This document shows positions 35,469 to 46,984 of a DNA stretch of 64,000 nucleotides, piece by piece. Location: assembly GCA_037903355.1 (NCBI GenBank), contig JBAJFE010000042.1, positions 4,414,001 to 4,478,000 on the forward strand, written 5' to 3'. Source of the stretch: Trichuris trichiura (lineage: Eukaryota; Nematoda; Enoplea; Trichinellida; Trichuridae). The notes under the pieces were generated by a model, which saw only the letters and a program-made list of their open reading frames with translations, was not told where the DNA came from and did not search any database. A program made the translations under genes and the position numbers. Numbering within the stretch: position 1 is the stretch's first letter; each line of letters opens with the position of its first letter.

Positions 35469-35836
35469 ATTCTGTGCATCCTTGTTGTGGTATTCTGGAA
35501 CTGCACCTCCTCGGCAGCCCATCCACATTACCAACCTTATGCTAAGCTCTGCGGAACAACACCATTGGTATACTGCCACCAATGCAGTCCCTACGATTAT
35601 TGCTGCTCGAAAGTATGCATTCCCTGCTACACATGCAAGTATGACTACGTCAAATGTCAAATGTGCCAACCATGGGTAAATACGCGGCTTTCTCAAATGT
35701 CATCACTGCCAATCTAATTTTAAAGGACTACACTTGCCTTTCATCTTGCAAACTAAAATAACAGGCCATCAACAAAGAACAAGTGATGACCCGCAGTGAA
35801 CATCATCACTACTGCGATGCTGGCACTGGTGTTTAA
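35469..35836 (+). CDS. candidate small secreted Cys-rich protein, two 3' exons
   Basis: Exon 35469-35675 follows a strong acceptor (ATTATTTTTTAG) and ends at the strong donor TGG|GTAAAT. It encodes a hydrophobic stretch ILCILVVVFW with a small-residue end (TSSAA) like a signal peptide, then a Cys-rich mature part with clustered C-x2-C pairs (CHQC, YCCSKVC, PCYTC, KCQMC; 13 Cys in the exon). Exon 35765-35836 joins in phase 0 (acceptor AATAACAG) and ends TGCGATGCTGGC...TAA. The start codon exon is not certain. I do not recognise the family. Cys-rich secreted peptides are common in parasitic invertebrates, but no function should be assigned. Confidence 0.5.
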
Positions 35837-36096
35837 AGTGGGATGTGATATGCGCACATCTTTGCGAAGCGTGCCACAATTAGTTTTTAGAAACCTAATG
35901 TTCATTTTTAAACTAATACTGATTTAACTTGGAAAAGTAAAATCTTGGGTTGCATCAGCCACCAGCAATACCATCACACCCGCAATATTACTAATACGCG
36001 AAATGGATTACGGAGGCAACGTCGATGGCAAACTTTTCCAAGGAATAATTTAGTTTTAACCGCACTAGTTCATACTAATGTGCTAGTTTTCATGCC
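35837..36096. other. short non-coding gap
   Basis: No feature seen between the Cys-rich exons and the Copia remnant. Confidence 0.4.
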
Positions 36097-37960
36097 TCAA
36101 CACCTTCTCAAACTGACTGAGTGAAATATGAAAATTATCCGCTGCCAACACGCAAGCATATAATCATCAAGATGTACAGGTTTTCTCGGCAGAGTCTGGT
36201 CCTGCAGACTGCGCATCTCTGCTCCAACCGTTTTACTTTCAACTGTTCGAACCAAATTGTTTTCCGCTTCCTCTGCATGTGTATCCGCTGTTCCAGCGTC
36301 TGGCAATTCTAACTGTAGTTCCACAAAGCCATCTGTTGATTCCCCTGTGTTCACGTTGCTTATAGTCTCTGACTCTTCCAACAGAGTTCCAAACGACGAC
36401 AATGTTTCTTTGGCGAACTGCAAATGGCAGCTCCGAACAACTTTTCTCTGCGGTGGTATGAATACCCGATATCCATCGAAGTTTTCATATCCAACCACCT
36501 TTGTCACCTTTCCGGTTCTACTTCTGTCGTTGTTGCTTCGGAATGCTGACGAAACATTCCGTTCCAAAAACTCGCAAGTGACTGATTTTAGGCGCCGCCC
36601 GGTTATGCCAAAATTCATAAGGTGATTTTTCTTCCTCTGGCGTCCGCTCGGTTAGATTGTAAACGTACCCTGCTGTAGCTACTGCTTCTGCGGAAAGAAT
36701 CGTTGGCATTGTCTTTGATTCCAGCATGGTACGAGCACAATCGACAAGAGTTTGCTGTTCTCTCTTTCTGAACAGCCATCTTGCTCTGGTGTGTACGACA
36801 TTGACGAAAGAAATGTAATGCTTTTAGTGGCCAAAATATTTTGAATTTCTCTGTTGTCGAATTCCGAGCTACTGTCCGATCGCAGCGCTGAAACTCTGTG
36901 ACCTGTTGTTTCTGCTTCCGCTGAAAACTGCTTCAGATTTCCCGCAATTTTCGACTTCCGTTTCAGAAGGAAGAGCCTTCGAAACTTAGTGTAGTCATCC
37001 TTGAAAACAAGGAATTATCTGGCCCCTCCCAATGTAGTGACTGACATCGGTCCGCAGACATCTGCAATGATAAGGTCTCCAGCTACTGTTAGACGCTCCT
37101 TGCAAATGCTAAAGCCTTTTCTGGGTTGCTTGCCATGGGCAAAGCCTTCGCAAAATTCATTTTCACCAGCAGTTACCGCAATTCCGTACTTCTTAAGCAC
37201 CGATTGCACGTGTCGCTTGTTTTGATGCCCAAGTCTCTCGTGATACAGCTGTAAAGAACCAGCCTCCGATGAGCAAGCGACCATTGAAAATACAGCCGAC
37301 TTTTTCACGCGCATGTGCAATGCCCACAATCCATCATCGCGACAGTGTCCAGCGATGACAGTTTTTCCATCACGCTCACGGCGCAAACGTGTCCCAACTT
37401 CACTCCAGTTGCATCCGCGCTTAGCGCTGGCAGTTTGCGAAAACAAGTTTACGCAGATTTCAGGCACATGCAATACTTCTAGCAGGTGACTTTCTAGCCA
37501 CTTTTTTCTGATGCGTACTTTAATCGCGATTGTGCCTTTTCCAACAGCCTGTATCGTTCGTCCATCGCCAATGTTTACTTTTTTGGGCGACGCAAAAGGC
37601 ACATACTTGGAGAAAGATTCACGATGCCTTGTCATACGCACGGTGGCTTTGCTATCGTAGATCCCAACCGTCAGCTGACGTGCGAATAGCTACGCTTGTA
37701 AACGCCGACGCATAAAAATCTGCAGAAGAAACCTAACTTCCATTTTTTTGTCAGACTTTCCGCCCTTAGTCAAATGACAGTTTGAAACTTTGTGCCCTCA
37801 TCTTTCACATTTTCAAAATTTGAGCGCAAATGGCTTCCTGTCCATCGTTTCCAGTCGTTGCATTTGTCCTCTCTATGGGCTTAGACTCCATTCGCATGTT
37901 CTTTTAGCTTTGCGAAGAAAAACATTTTGCCGGAGCAAGAACCACTAGGATGAATGGTAG
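36097..37960 (-). pseudogene. Ty1/copia retrotransposon remnant (protease to integrase)
   Basis: On the minus strand in order: a protease-like start (KATVRMTRHRESFSKYVPF, where D(S/T)GAT-H-M-T is expected), the GAG-pre-integrase zinc region (YHERLGHQNKRHVQSVL), an integrase core with RSDSSSEFDN and YTPEQDGCSERENS, then SPYEFWHNRAAP and SHLRVFGTECFVSIPKQQR, and the GYENFDGYRV region. Frames break at several points and the reverse transcriptase and LTRs are missing. The remnant ends near 36.1 kb. Protease-before-integrase order and these motifs are specific to Copia. Confidence 0.85.
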
Positions 37961-37999
37961 AATGGATGCTGAATAACTTCAAAGCAAAATTCACGAAGA

Positions 38000-38695
38000 A
38001 TCAATTTCACATTTTTTGCAGAATAAGCTGGTGCGTTATCGTGGTGGAATAGGCAGTTTCTCTCGTCCTTTTCAAATCAAGCGTTCTCCTTAACTTTTTC
38101 ATGACTACTCTGTAATAACTTCTGATAGCTGTTTTCTCTGCTTTGAAAAAGCCAGTCAAAATTACACCGTTTGAACTCCAAAAAATGAAAGCTATAATAT
38201 TCTTCACTGGTCTCTCCGCACTGAACTTCGTCAGCCCTGATCCCTTTAGTAACCACTGCTTGTGACGATTCTGTCAAAAGATACTTCAAGTATCACTAAA
38301 AACTTCTAAGAAAGGTTGAATTTCCGAATCAGCTTTTCACCACCCGATGCTTTTTGGAGTCAACGAGTTGAAAGCTTTCGCAGACCAAGAGTTTCGTGCA
38401 CAATGGCAAGTTCTGAATCGAGCAAAACCCAAATTCAGCGATCTTCTTTTACTGTTTAGAACAGGAGTCAAAGCTTCTTTGTTTATCGCTGTAGTTGGTC
38501 TTCCAGCTCTTCGGTACCGTCTTTGATGCCCTCTCCACCCTCCTTGAGACGTTGTATCCATTCATAGACAAGTGACTCGGATGAAGCACTATCTCCACAA
38601 ATTTGCTGCCAAACTTCCGTGATCTTGCTCATTTGCTGGTCACACTTGGTCAGAAATTTAATGTCTTCTCTGCCCTCAGAATGGAAGTCTTCCAT
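38000..38695 (-). pseudogene. second mariner-family transposase remnant
   Basis: The N-terminal helix-turn-helix region is readable at 38695-38483 (SSESLVYEWIQRLKEG, like QVFEWHKRFKEGRE of mariners), and a middle piece at 38207-38007 (FWSSNGVILTGFF) matches the catalytic domain. Multiple stops lie between. The C-terminus is absent. Confidence 0.68.
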
Positions 38696-38699
38696 GCCG

Positions 38700-39897
38700 T
38701 AAAGAAACGGTTACTTTAGGTTCGCCTAAAACCGTAAAAGCAAGGAACTGGATAACTCTACCTCTCTGTGCAATTTGAACGGTAGCAGAGATAAAATTAA
38801 ACTTGTTTTGTCATGTCAGTTAGTAACCTGTCAAAAACTGCAAGGCTTTACCTGGAACTTTTAGAACACCTCTAAAACACCCGCTTAAGGAGCCCCGCTG
38901 AAGTGTCGTTAGCATACAAGATTTTCATGGGGTACTTCGCACTTTATAATCGTCGATCAAAAATGAGGATTTAATCTAATTTGCAACGGCAGAACTGTAC
39001 AGCAGTAACTCTTCCATACTAGGACACGCCTAGTATTTTTTGCTACTGCTAATGAAGCTCTAACTATAGGTGGTGCCTGCATTGCTTAGACAATGACTCT
39101 TCTTATTTCAATGCTATTCAAAGAATCATGGCTCGTCATATGATCTCTTACAGCAGCTGAAATTATTTTGCATGACACCGCTAGAACTATAGCCGACAAA
39201 TGAACAACGGTAAATTAATAGGGAGAAAGGAAAAGTGAAGAAGCAAGCGGGGATGAAGTAGAGTGTAAATCAGCGGCGGCAAACTAATCGCTAGGATTCA
39301 AACAAAATGAAACACTTCTGATGAACCACTCGAGGCAAATGAAGGGAGAGAAGCTAGGAACAATGAGCGAACAGAACATATAACTGCAGCCAATGAAGGA
39401 TGACAAACCCTCAGAAGTAATTTAGGAAGGGTAAAGAATTGCGGCAAAGTAAAGGCGGTGAATCATAAACGTTGGTGAAATGAGCCCAGAAAAATGCTGA
39501 ATACTCGGCAGTTTACATGGAACTGCTGCCAGTTAAGGCGTGCCTTCACAGCGCTTATCATCATTGCCAAAGTTTAACAAGAGGGTGACGATATCATTGC
39601 CATTATGAACAAAGTTCCTTTACCTCTCCAATGTTTACATCTAGAGTATGCTCAGTCAGTTCATTTATAAAAGTAGTTTCACTTAGGAGTACTAAACCAT
39701 ACTTTAGCAAATGTTGTGCACAGCACACTTTTGTAATGGATTTAACCGTTTGAAATATGCGCATGTATGCCACTTGCAGCTACAAACAGTAATATGACAC
39801 TAACGTTTTATGATCAGGATTACTCGTCAGTTCAATGGAGGTTGCAGGTTTGCTAGAAATGCACCAAAAGCAGCAGAAGTAATTGAAAAAATAGACA
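38700..39897. other. intergenic DNA, nothing recognised
   Basis: No coding or repeat signal beyond AT-rich background. Confidence 0.4.
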
Positions 39898-40075
39898 CAG
39901 TAAAACCCCTGAAGTTGACCACTCCTATATGGTGACCATCTCCCTAAGTTGACCGAATTTTGGCCAGTCGATTTGTCCGAACGTTAGCCGAACCACTTAT
40001 ACCCACTTCCTATATGTTGACCACCTCTTATGTTGACCAGTCCGTTGGGCGGTCAACTTACGGGGGTTTTACTGT
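39898..40075. mobile_element. 178-bp pogo-type MITE
   Basis: CAGTAAAACCCCTGAAGTTGACC at the left and its near reverse complement (GGTCAACTTACGGGGGTTTTACTG) at the right. TA follows on the right, CA precedes on the left (a decayed TA). Internal short repeats of the GTTGACCA type. No coding capacity. Confidence 0.8.
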
Positions 40076-40276
40076 ACCTTACTTCTCAGTAGAAGGGACA
40101 TAACTGGACACTGCTGGATGCTGAAGAAAAATCGTGGTGCACAAAGAAGCCAATACTACCAGGGGGTGGGTGCTGGGTTCGATTAAAGATTGAAGAATTG
40201 AAATAGAGAGCTTCCGATGATTGTTCGCCCAGTACTGTTTGCGGTCTAGGAATGCTGCCAGAAGCATTCGCGCACT

Positions 40277-40567
40277 TTGACAGGTTGCTCATTAGCTAAC
40301 AGGCTCAGCGCCTCTGTGATCGTGGAGCACGCATCTCGGTGCACACTTGACCCGCACCCGAAGATTATTTGCTGCGAGACCCTGTTACACCTTAGGCGTA
40401 TTAAGGAGGCTCTCTACATCCAGAGCATCTCCACTATCAATCGCGACAATGGTGTGGCGGTTAGCGAAGTATGGGCTGCGCCGATTAATAAATTCCAATG
40501 CTGCGCCCTACCCAACTATTCAAACACCCATTGTTCTCATGTGCCATATAACCCACTTACCGAATAA
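40277..40567 (+). pseudogene. Penelope-like element: GIY-YIG endonuclease ORF tail
   Basis: Frame with IVEHASRCTLDPHPK, LLHLRRIKEALYIQ, NRDNGVAVSEVW, the conserved tail of PLE endonucleases, better kept than the copy at 6266-6520. The stop codon is followed within 20 bp by the hammerhead-like core at 40585, which is the PLE arrangement of ORF end then pseudo-LTR. The RT domain upstream is missing (5' truncation, common in PLEs). Confidence 0.72.
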
Positions 40568-40584
40568 ACACCTCCTGCACACTG

Positions 40585-40613
40585 CTGACGACGGAACAAG
40601 AGCAGTTCCGAAA
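40585..40613 (+). ncRNA. hammerhead-ribozyme-like core, best copy
   Basis: CTGACGA (40585-40591), perfect 5-bp stem GGAAC/GTTCC with loop AAGAGCA, GAAA (40610-40613). After GAAA, C..GTACG..GGTA could form the tiny stem III (A-U, C-G) and a GUA cleavage triplet typical of type I PLE hammerheads; ACAC upstream and GTGT downstream could form stem I. Activity is inferred only. The repeat continues to about 40770. Confidence 0.55.
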
Positions 40614-40783
40614 CGTACGGTATCCAAAGTGTTCTGTATTTTCTCTAACAATTTGGTCATCCATTCGTTGGTAGGGCACTTTGAAGTTTACTTACGGATA
40701 CATCAAACAGGCCAAACCCGTGAATCAGAAGATCAACTATGAAACAACCTAAGCCTGTTAAAAGACCCCCCGTCTTTTTCTTA

Positions 40784-40871
40784 GGGTATTCTATATAACG
40801 CGGATTCAGCTTAACGAGATGAAACGCTTAAAATTCTGGACGAATTAACCGCGGATAACGAGGGTTGACTG
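40784..40871. mobile_element. pogo/Tigger-like right-end fragment
   Basis: The reverse complement of 40784-40871 begins CAGTCAACCCTCGTTATCCG and continues as the 22711 end (GGTTAATTCGTC, then GCGTTATATAG). About 88 bp remain. Confidence 0.7.
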
Positions 40872-40876
40872 TGTAC

Positions 40877-42000
40877 TCGGTAATCATCGGGGGCAAAATA
40901 AGCTGCAGTTTCATGCAGGAGTTTTTCGAATGAATCTCCACTGGAAATGCAGCTCGGTTCTTAAGAAAAACTGCATCGGAACTAAGATGTTTACGTTGGC
41001 TGGCTGTCAACTTTGGAGCCAGGTTTCCGTTTTCAAAAAAATGTCTCAGTTACAGGTCGGTTTGTACCGCCTCCACTGAGGAGCTCGGCCGCCCTCCTGC
41101 ACTGACTGGGACACTGGGTGTCAGCGCCTACAGTTCATCTCGCACCGAGGCACACCCTGATTTCGGAGCAACTGCGCTGAGGTGGACTCCACCATTGTCG
41201 AGAACAGTGGTTGGGGCAGAGTCATACCAATAGATTAGCTAAACATAACAATGTTTACATGCTTATTAGTTACTTTTTTTTTATTTGACGACTTCCCTAA
41301 ATACAAAGCGGCCGCAAATGTTCTACATAGCAGCTGGTCTACTGCACGCTATACTAAGCCTATTCTGGTCAGCTGGATCAGGCGCCATCTCTAATGGGAT
41401 AATCGCTAGTGTCGTTACGTGACCTGACCTTGACTACGCAACATTACGTCATCCGTTGCGCCGTCCAGATTTTGGGTGGAAACTTTACGAGACTCTGTTG
41501 CCGACATGTGTTTTCCACAGGGGTTTCATTATATACCGTTTCCAGCATCACATGGTAGATCCAACGGGTTCATCGTCAGTGACGAATACGCTATTACTTA
41601 CGCTACGCATGGTCAATATTAACGTCGGACGGAGCACGTCGAGCTCCGTGGGCCATGCATCTATATATCAGCACGCCGTGGGAGCACCGTCACTTTAACC
41701 ACCGGCTCGGCACAGGCAGAGTATGTGCTTAGCGGTCAACCGCAAAATGAACAGTCCGCCCTAACCGTGTGATATTATCCGCGTGCGACCTGATGGGAGT
41801 CAGATAAATAGCACACTACAATAGATGCCTTAGTTGTTACAAGCAATGCCGAATCCACTATTTTCTTCAACTTTGCTTCTTTTCCGTTGCTATTCTTAAA
41901 AGGAACTGAGTTTTTGAAAGAGTCAACCACATAGCATCCTATTAAACCTGTGCGGAACGTTCTTCCGGTTATTCTGAAAATTATAAACACCTTCCTGACG
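40877..42000. other. intergenic DNA, nothing recognised
   Basis: No domain-bearing frame and no clear repeat. A slightly GC-rich patch at 41050-41220 is unexplained. Confidence 0.4.
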
Positions 42001-42009
42001 TCGTTGAAG

Positions 42010-42110
42010 CCAGAACAAGAGAATTATTGAGATGTATGATATTTTTGTCTAATATTTTCTCTAACAATTTGCTCATCCATCCGTTGGTAGGGCATTTTAA
42101 AGTTTAATTA
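42010..42110 (+). repeat. decayed PLE pseudo-LTR fragment
   Basis: Shares TATTTTCTCTAACAATTTG and GCTCATCCATCCGTTGGTAG with 33020-33080 and 40640-40690. The core is lost (GAACAAGAG remains without CTGANGA or GAAA). Confidence 0.55.
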
Positions 42111-42557
42111 AACTTACACAGAACGGACAAAGCCGTGACTGGAGATTGATATGGACATCTTTATCGTGCAATTTGTTCAAAGTCAAATCATTTGTCGACT
42201 TCAAAAGCGCCCATGGTACCCGCCAAATGAAGAAGCAGTTCAAAGATAACGTGTGCAGAGGAAAGTTTAACCTCCTTTCCCTTGCGATCTTACAGATTAA
42301 GCATGAAAGTTGTATATTTCAGAACTGGAAAAATGAATGAAGTTTGAAGTATTCGAAAGTTAAGACAAAAAATGAGGAGAGACAAAAGCGTCGATTCTTC
42401 TAATTCCTAATTCTTCCTCGCTGAACAACAGCTGCGGCTCACCTACAAACGTAGGTGGTGGTAGCTCTTTGGAGCAGGACAATTTACTGAAAAAAATTTT
42501 GTTACGGAAGAGTTCCTTTTCGAGTAGGCCAAGTTTATGTGTACAACACTACGAAAC

Positions 42558-42586
42558 TTTCGGCCCAGACCTTGAGCAGTCATCAG
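42558..42586 (-). ncRNA. hammerhead-ribozyme-like core, left arm
   Basis: Minus strand CTGATGA (42586-42580), stem GCTC/GGGC with one U-G pair, GAAA (42561-42558). Confidence 0.38.
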
Positions 42587-42752
42587 TGCGGAAAACTTTT
42601 GTTGGTCGGCGCCAGGATCAGGTACCCAGGAGAAGATCTTCTTTGTTAGCAGCCGACGCAGATGCCTGTCGTTTCAGACTTTGATTCTTTCGAAGTTAAT
42701 TCCCACTTGACTGGTCCTGCATTAGTGCAATCTTTAGAAAAGGTTTCTTGCG

Positions 42753-42776
42753 CTGATGACGGCCCAAGATCCGAAA
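42753..42776 (+). ncRNA. hammerhead-ribozyme-like core, right arm
   Basis: CTGATGA (42753-42759), a very short GG/CC stem, GAAA (42773-42776), CGAC. Core bases are kept but stem II is probably too weak. Confidence 0.33.
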
Positions 42777-42862
42777 CGACAGCTTCACAGTATTTTTTCG
42801 CGATGTCGCACGAATGAACATGGCCTACTCGAAGAGGAACTCTTCCGTAACAAAATTTTTTT

Positions 42863-44400
42863 ATAGGAACAAACTCTCTTTAAGAAAGAAAGTGGCCAGG
42901 AATATAAAAGAGCAACCTGCTGTTTAATAATAGCAAAGCAAAAAGAAGAGAGCGTCTCAGCCTAGGACAACCGAACTAGAAAAGAACAACGAAAAACAGT
43001 ACAGTCTACGTGCGCAGCGGTAACTGGATGATGATGACGATGCTGATGCGATTTTCCAAACGAGAACCATGCTTCTTGGCAGCTTCGCAGTGGTTTGCAA
43101 CCAATAAAGGTGCAGTAGAAAATAACTTAGTGGTTCAAATGCAACCCCTATTTAGCAGCTGTAAATGCAGAACTGCCACAATGTCACCTGCTACAATGAG
43201 TTTTCGATTTATCTGGGAATTCGATCGATTTGAAATTTCGACTCCTCGAGATTCCGACTTACGGGACTTTGGCCATAAGCTTTACAAGACAGCATATATT
43301 TGTGGTTTTATTAATATGTCCAAGTGCTGTGAGGTTAATAAAAGTAAGCCTAAATTGTTAAAATATTAACGGTTAAAAGGTAAACGCAAATTAACGCCTT
43401 CAGTTTTCAAAATGCCTGAAGCATAATCATATCAATGTAATCGTGCAATTCCTAGCCAAATTCACCTGTTAACTGCAAATACTGCAGGCGTCTGGGTAAC
43501 GCTAGTCAGGTAACTCTTACCTACATAAAGAAACGAAAAGCTAAACTGGAATTTTATGAATATCGTAAATTTCCTTGATCAGTTGGTACTGAAACAGCAG
43601 GTTGCTTGAACGAAATGTTTAATAACATACAGAACTTCTGGGAAGCGCCGGACTTGCTGACGCTTATGATGAGAAAATCAACTTCTGAAAATCGCTCCCT
43701 TAGCAAACGTTATACGTTGGAAACACGTTATTTCTGTATCACCTGATGAGATCAGGCGCACCCGTAAAGAAAAAATGTCTTTTCAATCTGTTGGACGTTT
43801 TGCTATTTGAGCTTTCTGTTCAGGAATGCAAGCTGGCACGTTACATGGGCGTATCAATTATGCGTATCAGAATGACGTATCAGAAGTACGTTTGACGTAC
43901 TTCCACTTGCGCGACAGTTTTTCAGTGCATAGCTGTTCGCGCTCACTTCCGCTCTGTGTTCTGGTGTTGTCTTGCGCTGTTCATTCTCTATTTTACCCTC
44001 TTCGGCACGTCTAGTAGAAAGGACATTACCGTTGCCGCTCTTCCCTGTTAGTGCAGCTCTCAAGTCAGTGCTCTGAATACCACAACACTTTCATGGCTGA
44101 TTCCCGTTTGTTTTCCATTACGTTCTGTAACTGCTAATGAAAGGATCAGCAATCACTACTAAAAAATAAAGCAGAATCGTAACCTTAGGGCGCTTCTAGA
44201 ACCACTTCGTCATCAGCGATTGTGAATTATTAGACCTATGCATATGCTTTCGAAATGTTTGCCCTCAGAGATGGAAAATTCCGCAGCTGTATCTTGAAAG
44301 CTGAATGGTTCTTAACGCAGCCAAAGGAATTTCTATTCGAACCGCCCTACGGTTATTTTTTGCCTGTTCTTGCTTTATGAAACCAAACCAAACAAACGAT
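42863..44400. other. intergenic DNA, nothing recognised
   Basis: A 119-codon frame at 43010-43369 begins with an ATGATGATGACGATG run and has no domain; I do not call it. Confidence 0.4.
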
Positions 44401-44404
44401 CAAT

Positions 44405-44510
44405 CAACAGATGGATGAGCATTTATTAGAACAGTGACTCTTTTGAACAATGACACTTTCGGAGCTTCCGGGACCACCTTGTCCCGTCTTCGGCAGTGAC
44501 AAGCTTGGTC
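44405..44510 (-). repeat. decayed PLE pseudo-LTR with a mutated hammerhead-like core
   Basis: On the minus strand GCCGAAGAC, GGGAC...GTCCC (perfect stem), GGAAGCTCC, then TGCTCATCCATCTGTTG, the shared downstream block. Both core boxes carry substitutions. Confidence 0.45.
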
Positions 44511-46984
44511 TGACAACCATCGCCGCTCTTGAATGTGCCGCGTACTGGTACTGGGTTTGAAGATAAGGCATTTGCAAACATTTAGCCTTTTATTTTGGTG
44601 CGTCTTTCATAGGGCGCAGGTTAGTCTTTATGACAACTATCCAGCTGATATACCCACAGAGCAACGACTGAGGACGATCACCGTTTTGGTCAGCGGTACT
44701 GGATATCGCTGAAGTTACATCCGCCAGTGCGCACAGTTCTATCGCAGGTCTTACAGAAATGAGCAGGACATATTGCAGTGGCTTGAAAGGAGCGCGTGCG
44801 ATATTTGAATGTCAAATTGCTACTGAACGGTTGAAGATGACTACTCTATTACATGGCATACAGAGCACCTGCGGCCAACGAGGCACATATTCGCAGTCCC
44901 ATCGCTAGAAATGTTAACCAATGAAGATCAGTTCCGTAGATCGTAGGCTTTTCAAAGTGCATATCCGTAGCCCAACAGAAATACACCCCATCCAATCGCA
45001 GCAGGTTGACTCGTTGAAACGGATGATGCAAACGGATGATGCAGAACAAAGCGTGACAAAAGCGTAGCCCCAAGAGCGGTTGCTCAGCTTATACGGACTC
45101 TTTCTTTGGTTGTCGTGGAAGGTTTTTTCAGATTTGTGATATTTTAAACGCGCTAGCGAAACAAGCAGACTTAAACATACGGAAACAACTCAAGTCAGGT
45201 TTTCTATTTATGCGCGACACAAATGAAAGCACTTTCTACTATTTCACATGACTTTTACTGGCAAAATCATCCGTTCAGCTGCCGCAGAGGAGTACTTGGG
45301 GCAGCTTTCACATCTCTCCCTACTTCGCCATCCAGTTAGCAGATCCAGTAACTGTAAGCTAAGACCAACGAAACAAACCAGTACTAACAGCGTTAGCAAA
45401 ATGCCATCGTTCAATATATAGCAACATCAACTAATAGCGGGAAACAAAATCTGACATAGTAGAAGGCAAAGAAGGCCAAAGAATTAATAGAACGGCAGTA
45501 AAAAGAATAACGGAGAAACGAATGGACTGAATCAAGTGGGATAAGCTACCAATTGCAGCTGAAGGCCAAAAAACTATTAGAAATGAATAGGCAAGCAAGG
45601 CTTGAACGACCTGGTGAAACGTACAAGCGGTTGAGCAATGGCAATAATTTCAGCGGAATGAGTTGGGGAAGTTGGACGAACGGCCACAAACCAACAGCAG
45701 TGAAGCGACAGAGATGGACTAAGTGGGTTGAACATCAAATTAAAGGAGCTGAACGGTGGGAAATTAACTAAGAGAAATCATTCATCCACCGCTAGGAACG
45801 ATAGCGAATCACAGACAAGGTAAAAATGAAGGGACCTTATGCTACCGTACAGGTCGAAGTATAAGCATTCACTGTGTACTGGACGCGGTGCTAAGAAGAG
45901 AAAGGTACTGCAACGGCAAAATGAACGCTACGGCAAAGTAAAACACCTTCACCTCAGCCTTAATTCTCCGTTGTTCTCCTGCAATTGGCGTTCACTGTTT
46001 TGGGTTCGTTAGCATCCGGACAATTCAGGATTTGGGCCCATTCGAAATTAACAAACGTACACGAACTCAAAGCAGTGAACGTCGATTACAGGAGAGTAAC
46101 AGAAAATTGAGGCTGAGATGAAACCAAGGTAACTCTAAACCACTGCATACAGCAAAAGAAGGCTTGGACGGTGGTAAAATTTCGACGGACAAGCTGTAAC
46201 TACCTAACCCCACGCGCGTCAGCTTGAGCGCTGAGTCAACGTGAACCCCCTGTTCTCCATGAGGAATTTAGCGAATACTGGTGACCTGCAGGTTTCAAGA
46301 CGTCGGATTCTTCGTAACGGGCAGATAGAGTACCACTGCTCCCTCTACACCTACTCCCGCGTTGATGGAATTTATTAGGTCCATCGTCAAAACGAGAAGA
46401 AACAGATATTGCTGAACAAGTTTAATTTTTGGCTCTTTCAAAACCGTGTGACCTGTGAAGTGACTTGGCGATTTGGCTAAACGGTTTAACAAGCAGACTC
46501 TGAATCAAGTCAAGTACATGATATCGTACAGCATCAATTTTAAACGTTACCTGTTTCAGTCAGATAAGTCTTGACTAGTCTGGCTCATCAGATGTCAGGC
46601 TAGCTGTCCTCCACTGAGTTTCTTCTGTTCAATGAGTGGTTACATTGCATGAGTTCAACTTTTATCATTCAGTGGTAAACAAAGATACTCGTGACGTGGT
46701 TTCTTTGGTTGCAAGTCACGTGCAAATTGAGAAAACTGTTCAACAACGGTCGAACCAATGATCTCCTCTATTATGGTAGTCTTTCTTTTTGTGGAATGCC
46801 TAACAGAGTAGTCTACTTTTGATCGAGTTTTTGTTTTTTATTGTTGCAACGGATCAGGCAGGCAACGTGTTCTTTCAATCGGTGAAGCGAAGTTATCCGT
46901 TTCTCCTAAGCAACAAACGTTACACCAACGTATTATTTCATAAATTATCATCGATCTTTCCTTAAATGGAACATGGGCCTTATC
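44511..46984. other. intergenic DNA, nothing recognised
   Basis: No supported gene or repeat. A 72-codon frame at 45553-45771 has no features. Confidence 0.4.

Larger units (their letters stand above)
42490..42862. repeat. inverted repeat bearing a hammerhead-like core in each arm
   Basis: Outer arms 42490-42531 and 42821-42862 (TTTTGTTACGGAAGAGTTCC and complement) pair over about 42 bp with one mismatch. Further in, two divergent copies of the core face each other: minus strand 42586-42558 and plus strand 42753-42776. This looks like a tail-to-tail pair of pseudo-LTR units. Confidence 0.8.

Noticed and set aside
43010..43369. 119-codon frame
   Set aside because: No domain, low-complexity start, no splice or family support.
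44178..44215. CTGATGACGAAG on the minus strand as another hammerhead core
   Set aside because: Lacks GAAA and a stem II hairpin.
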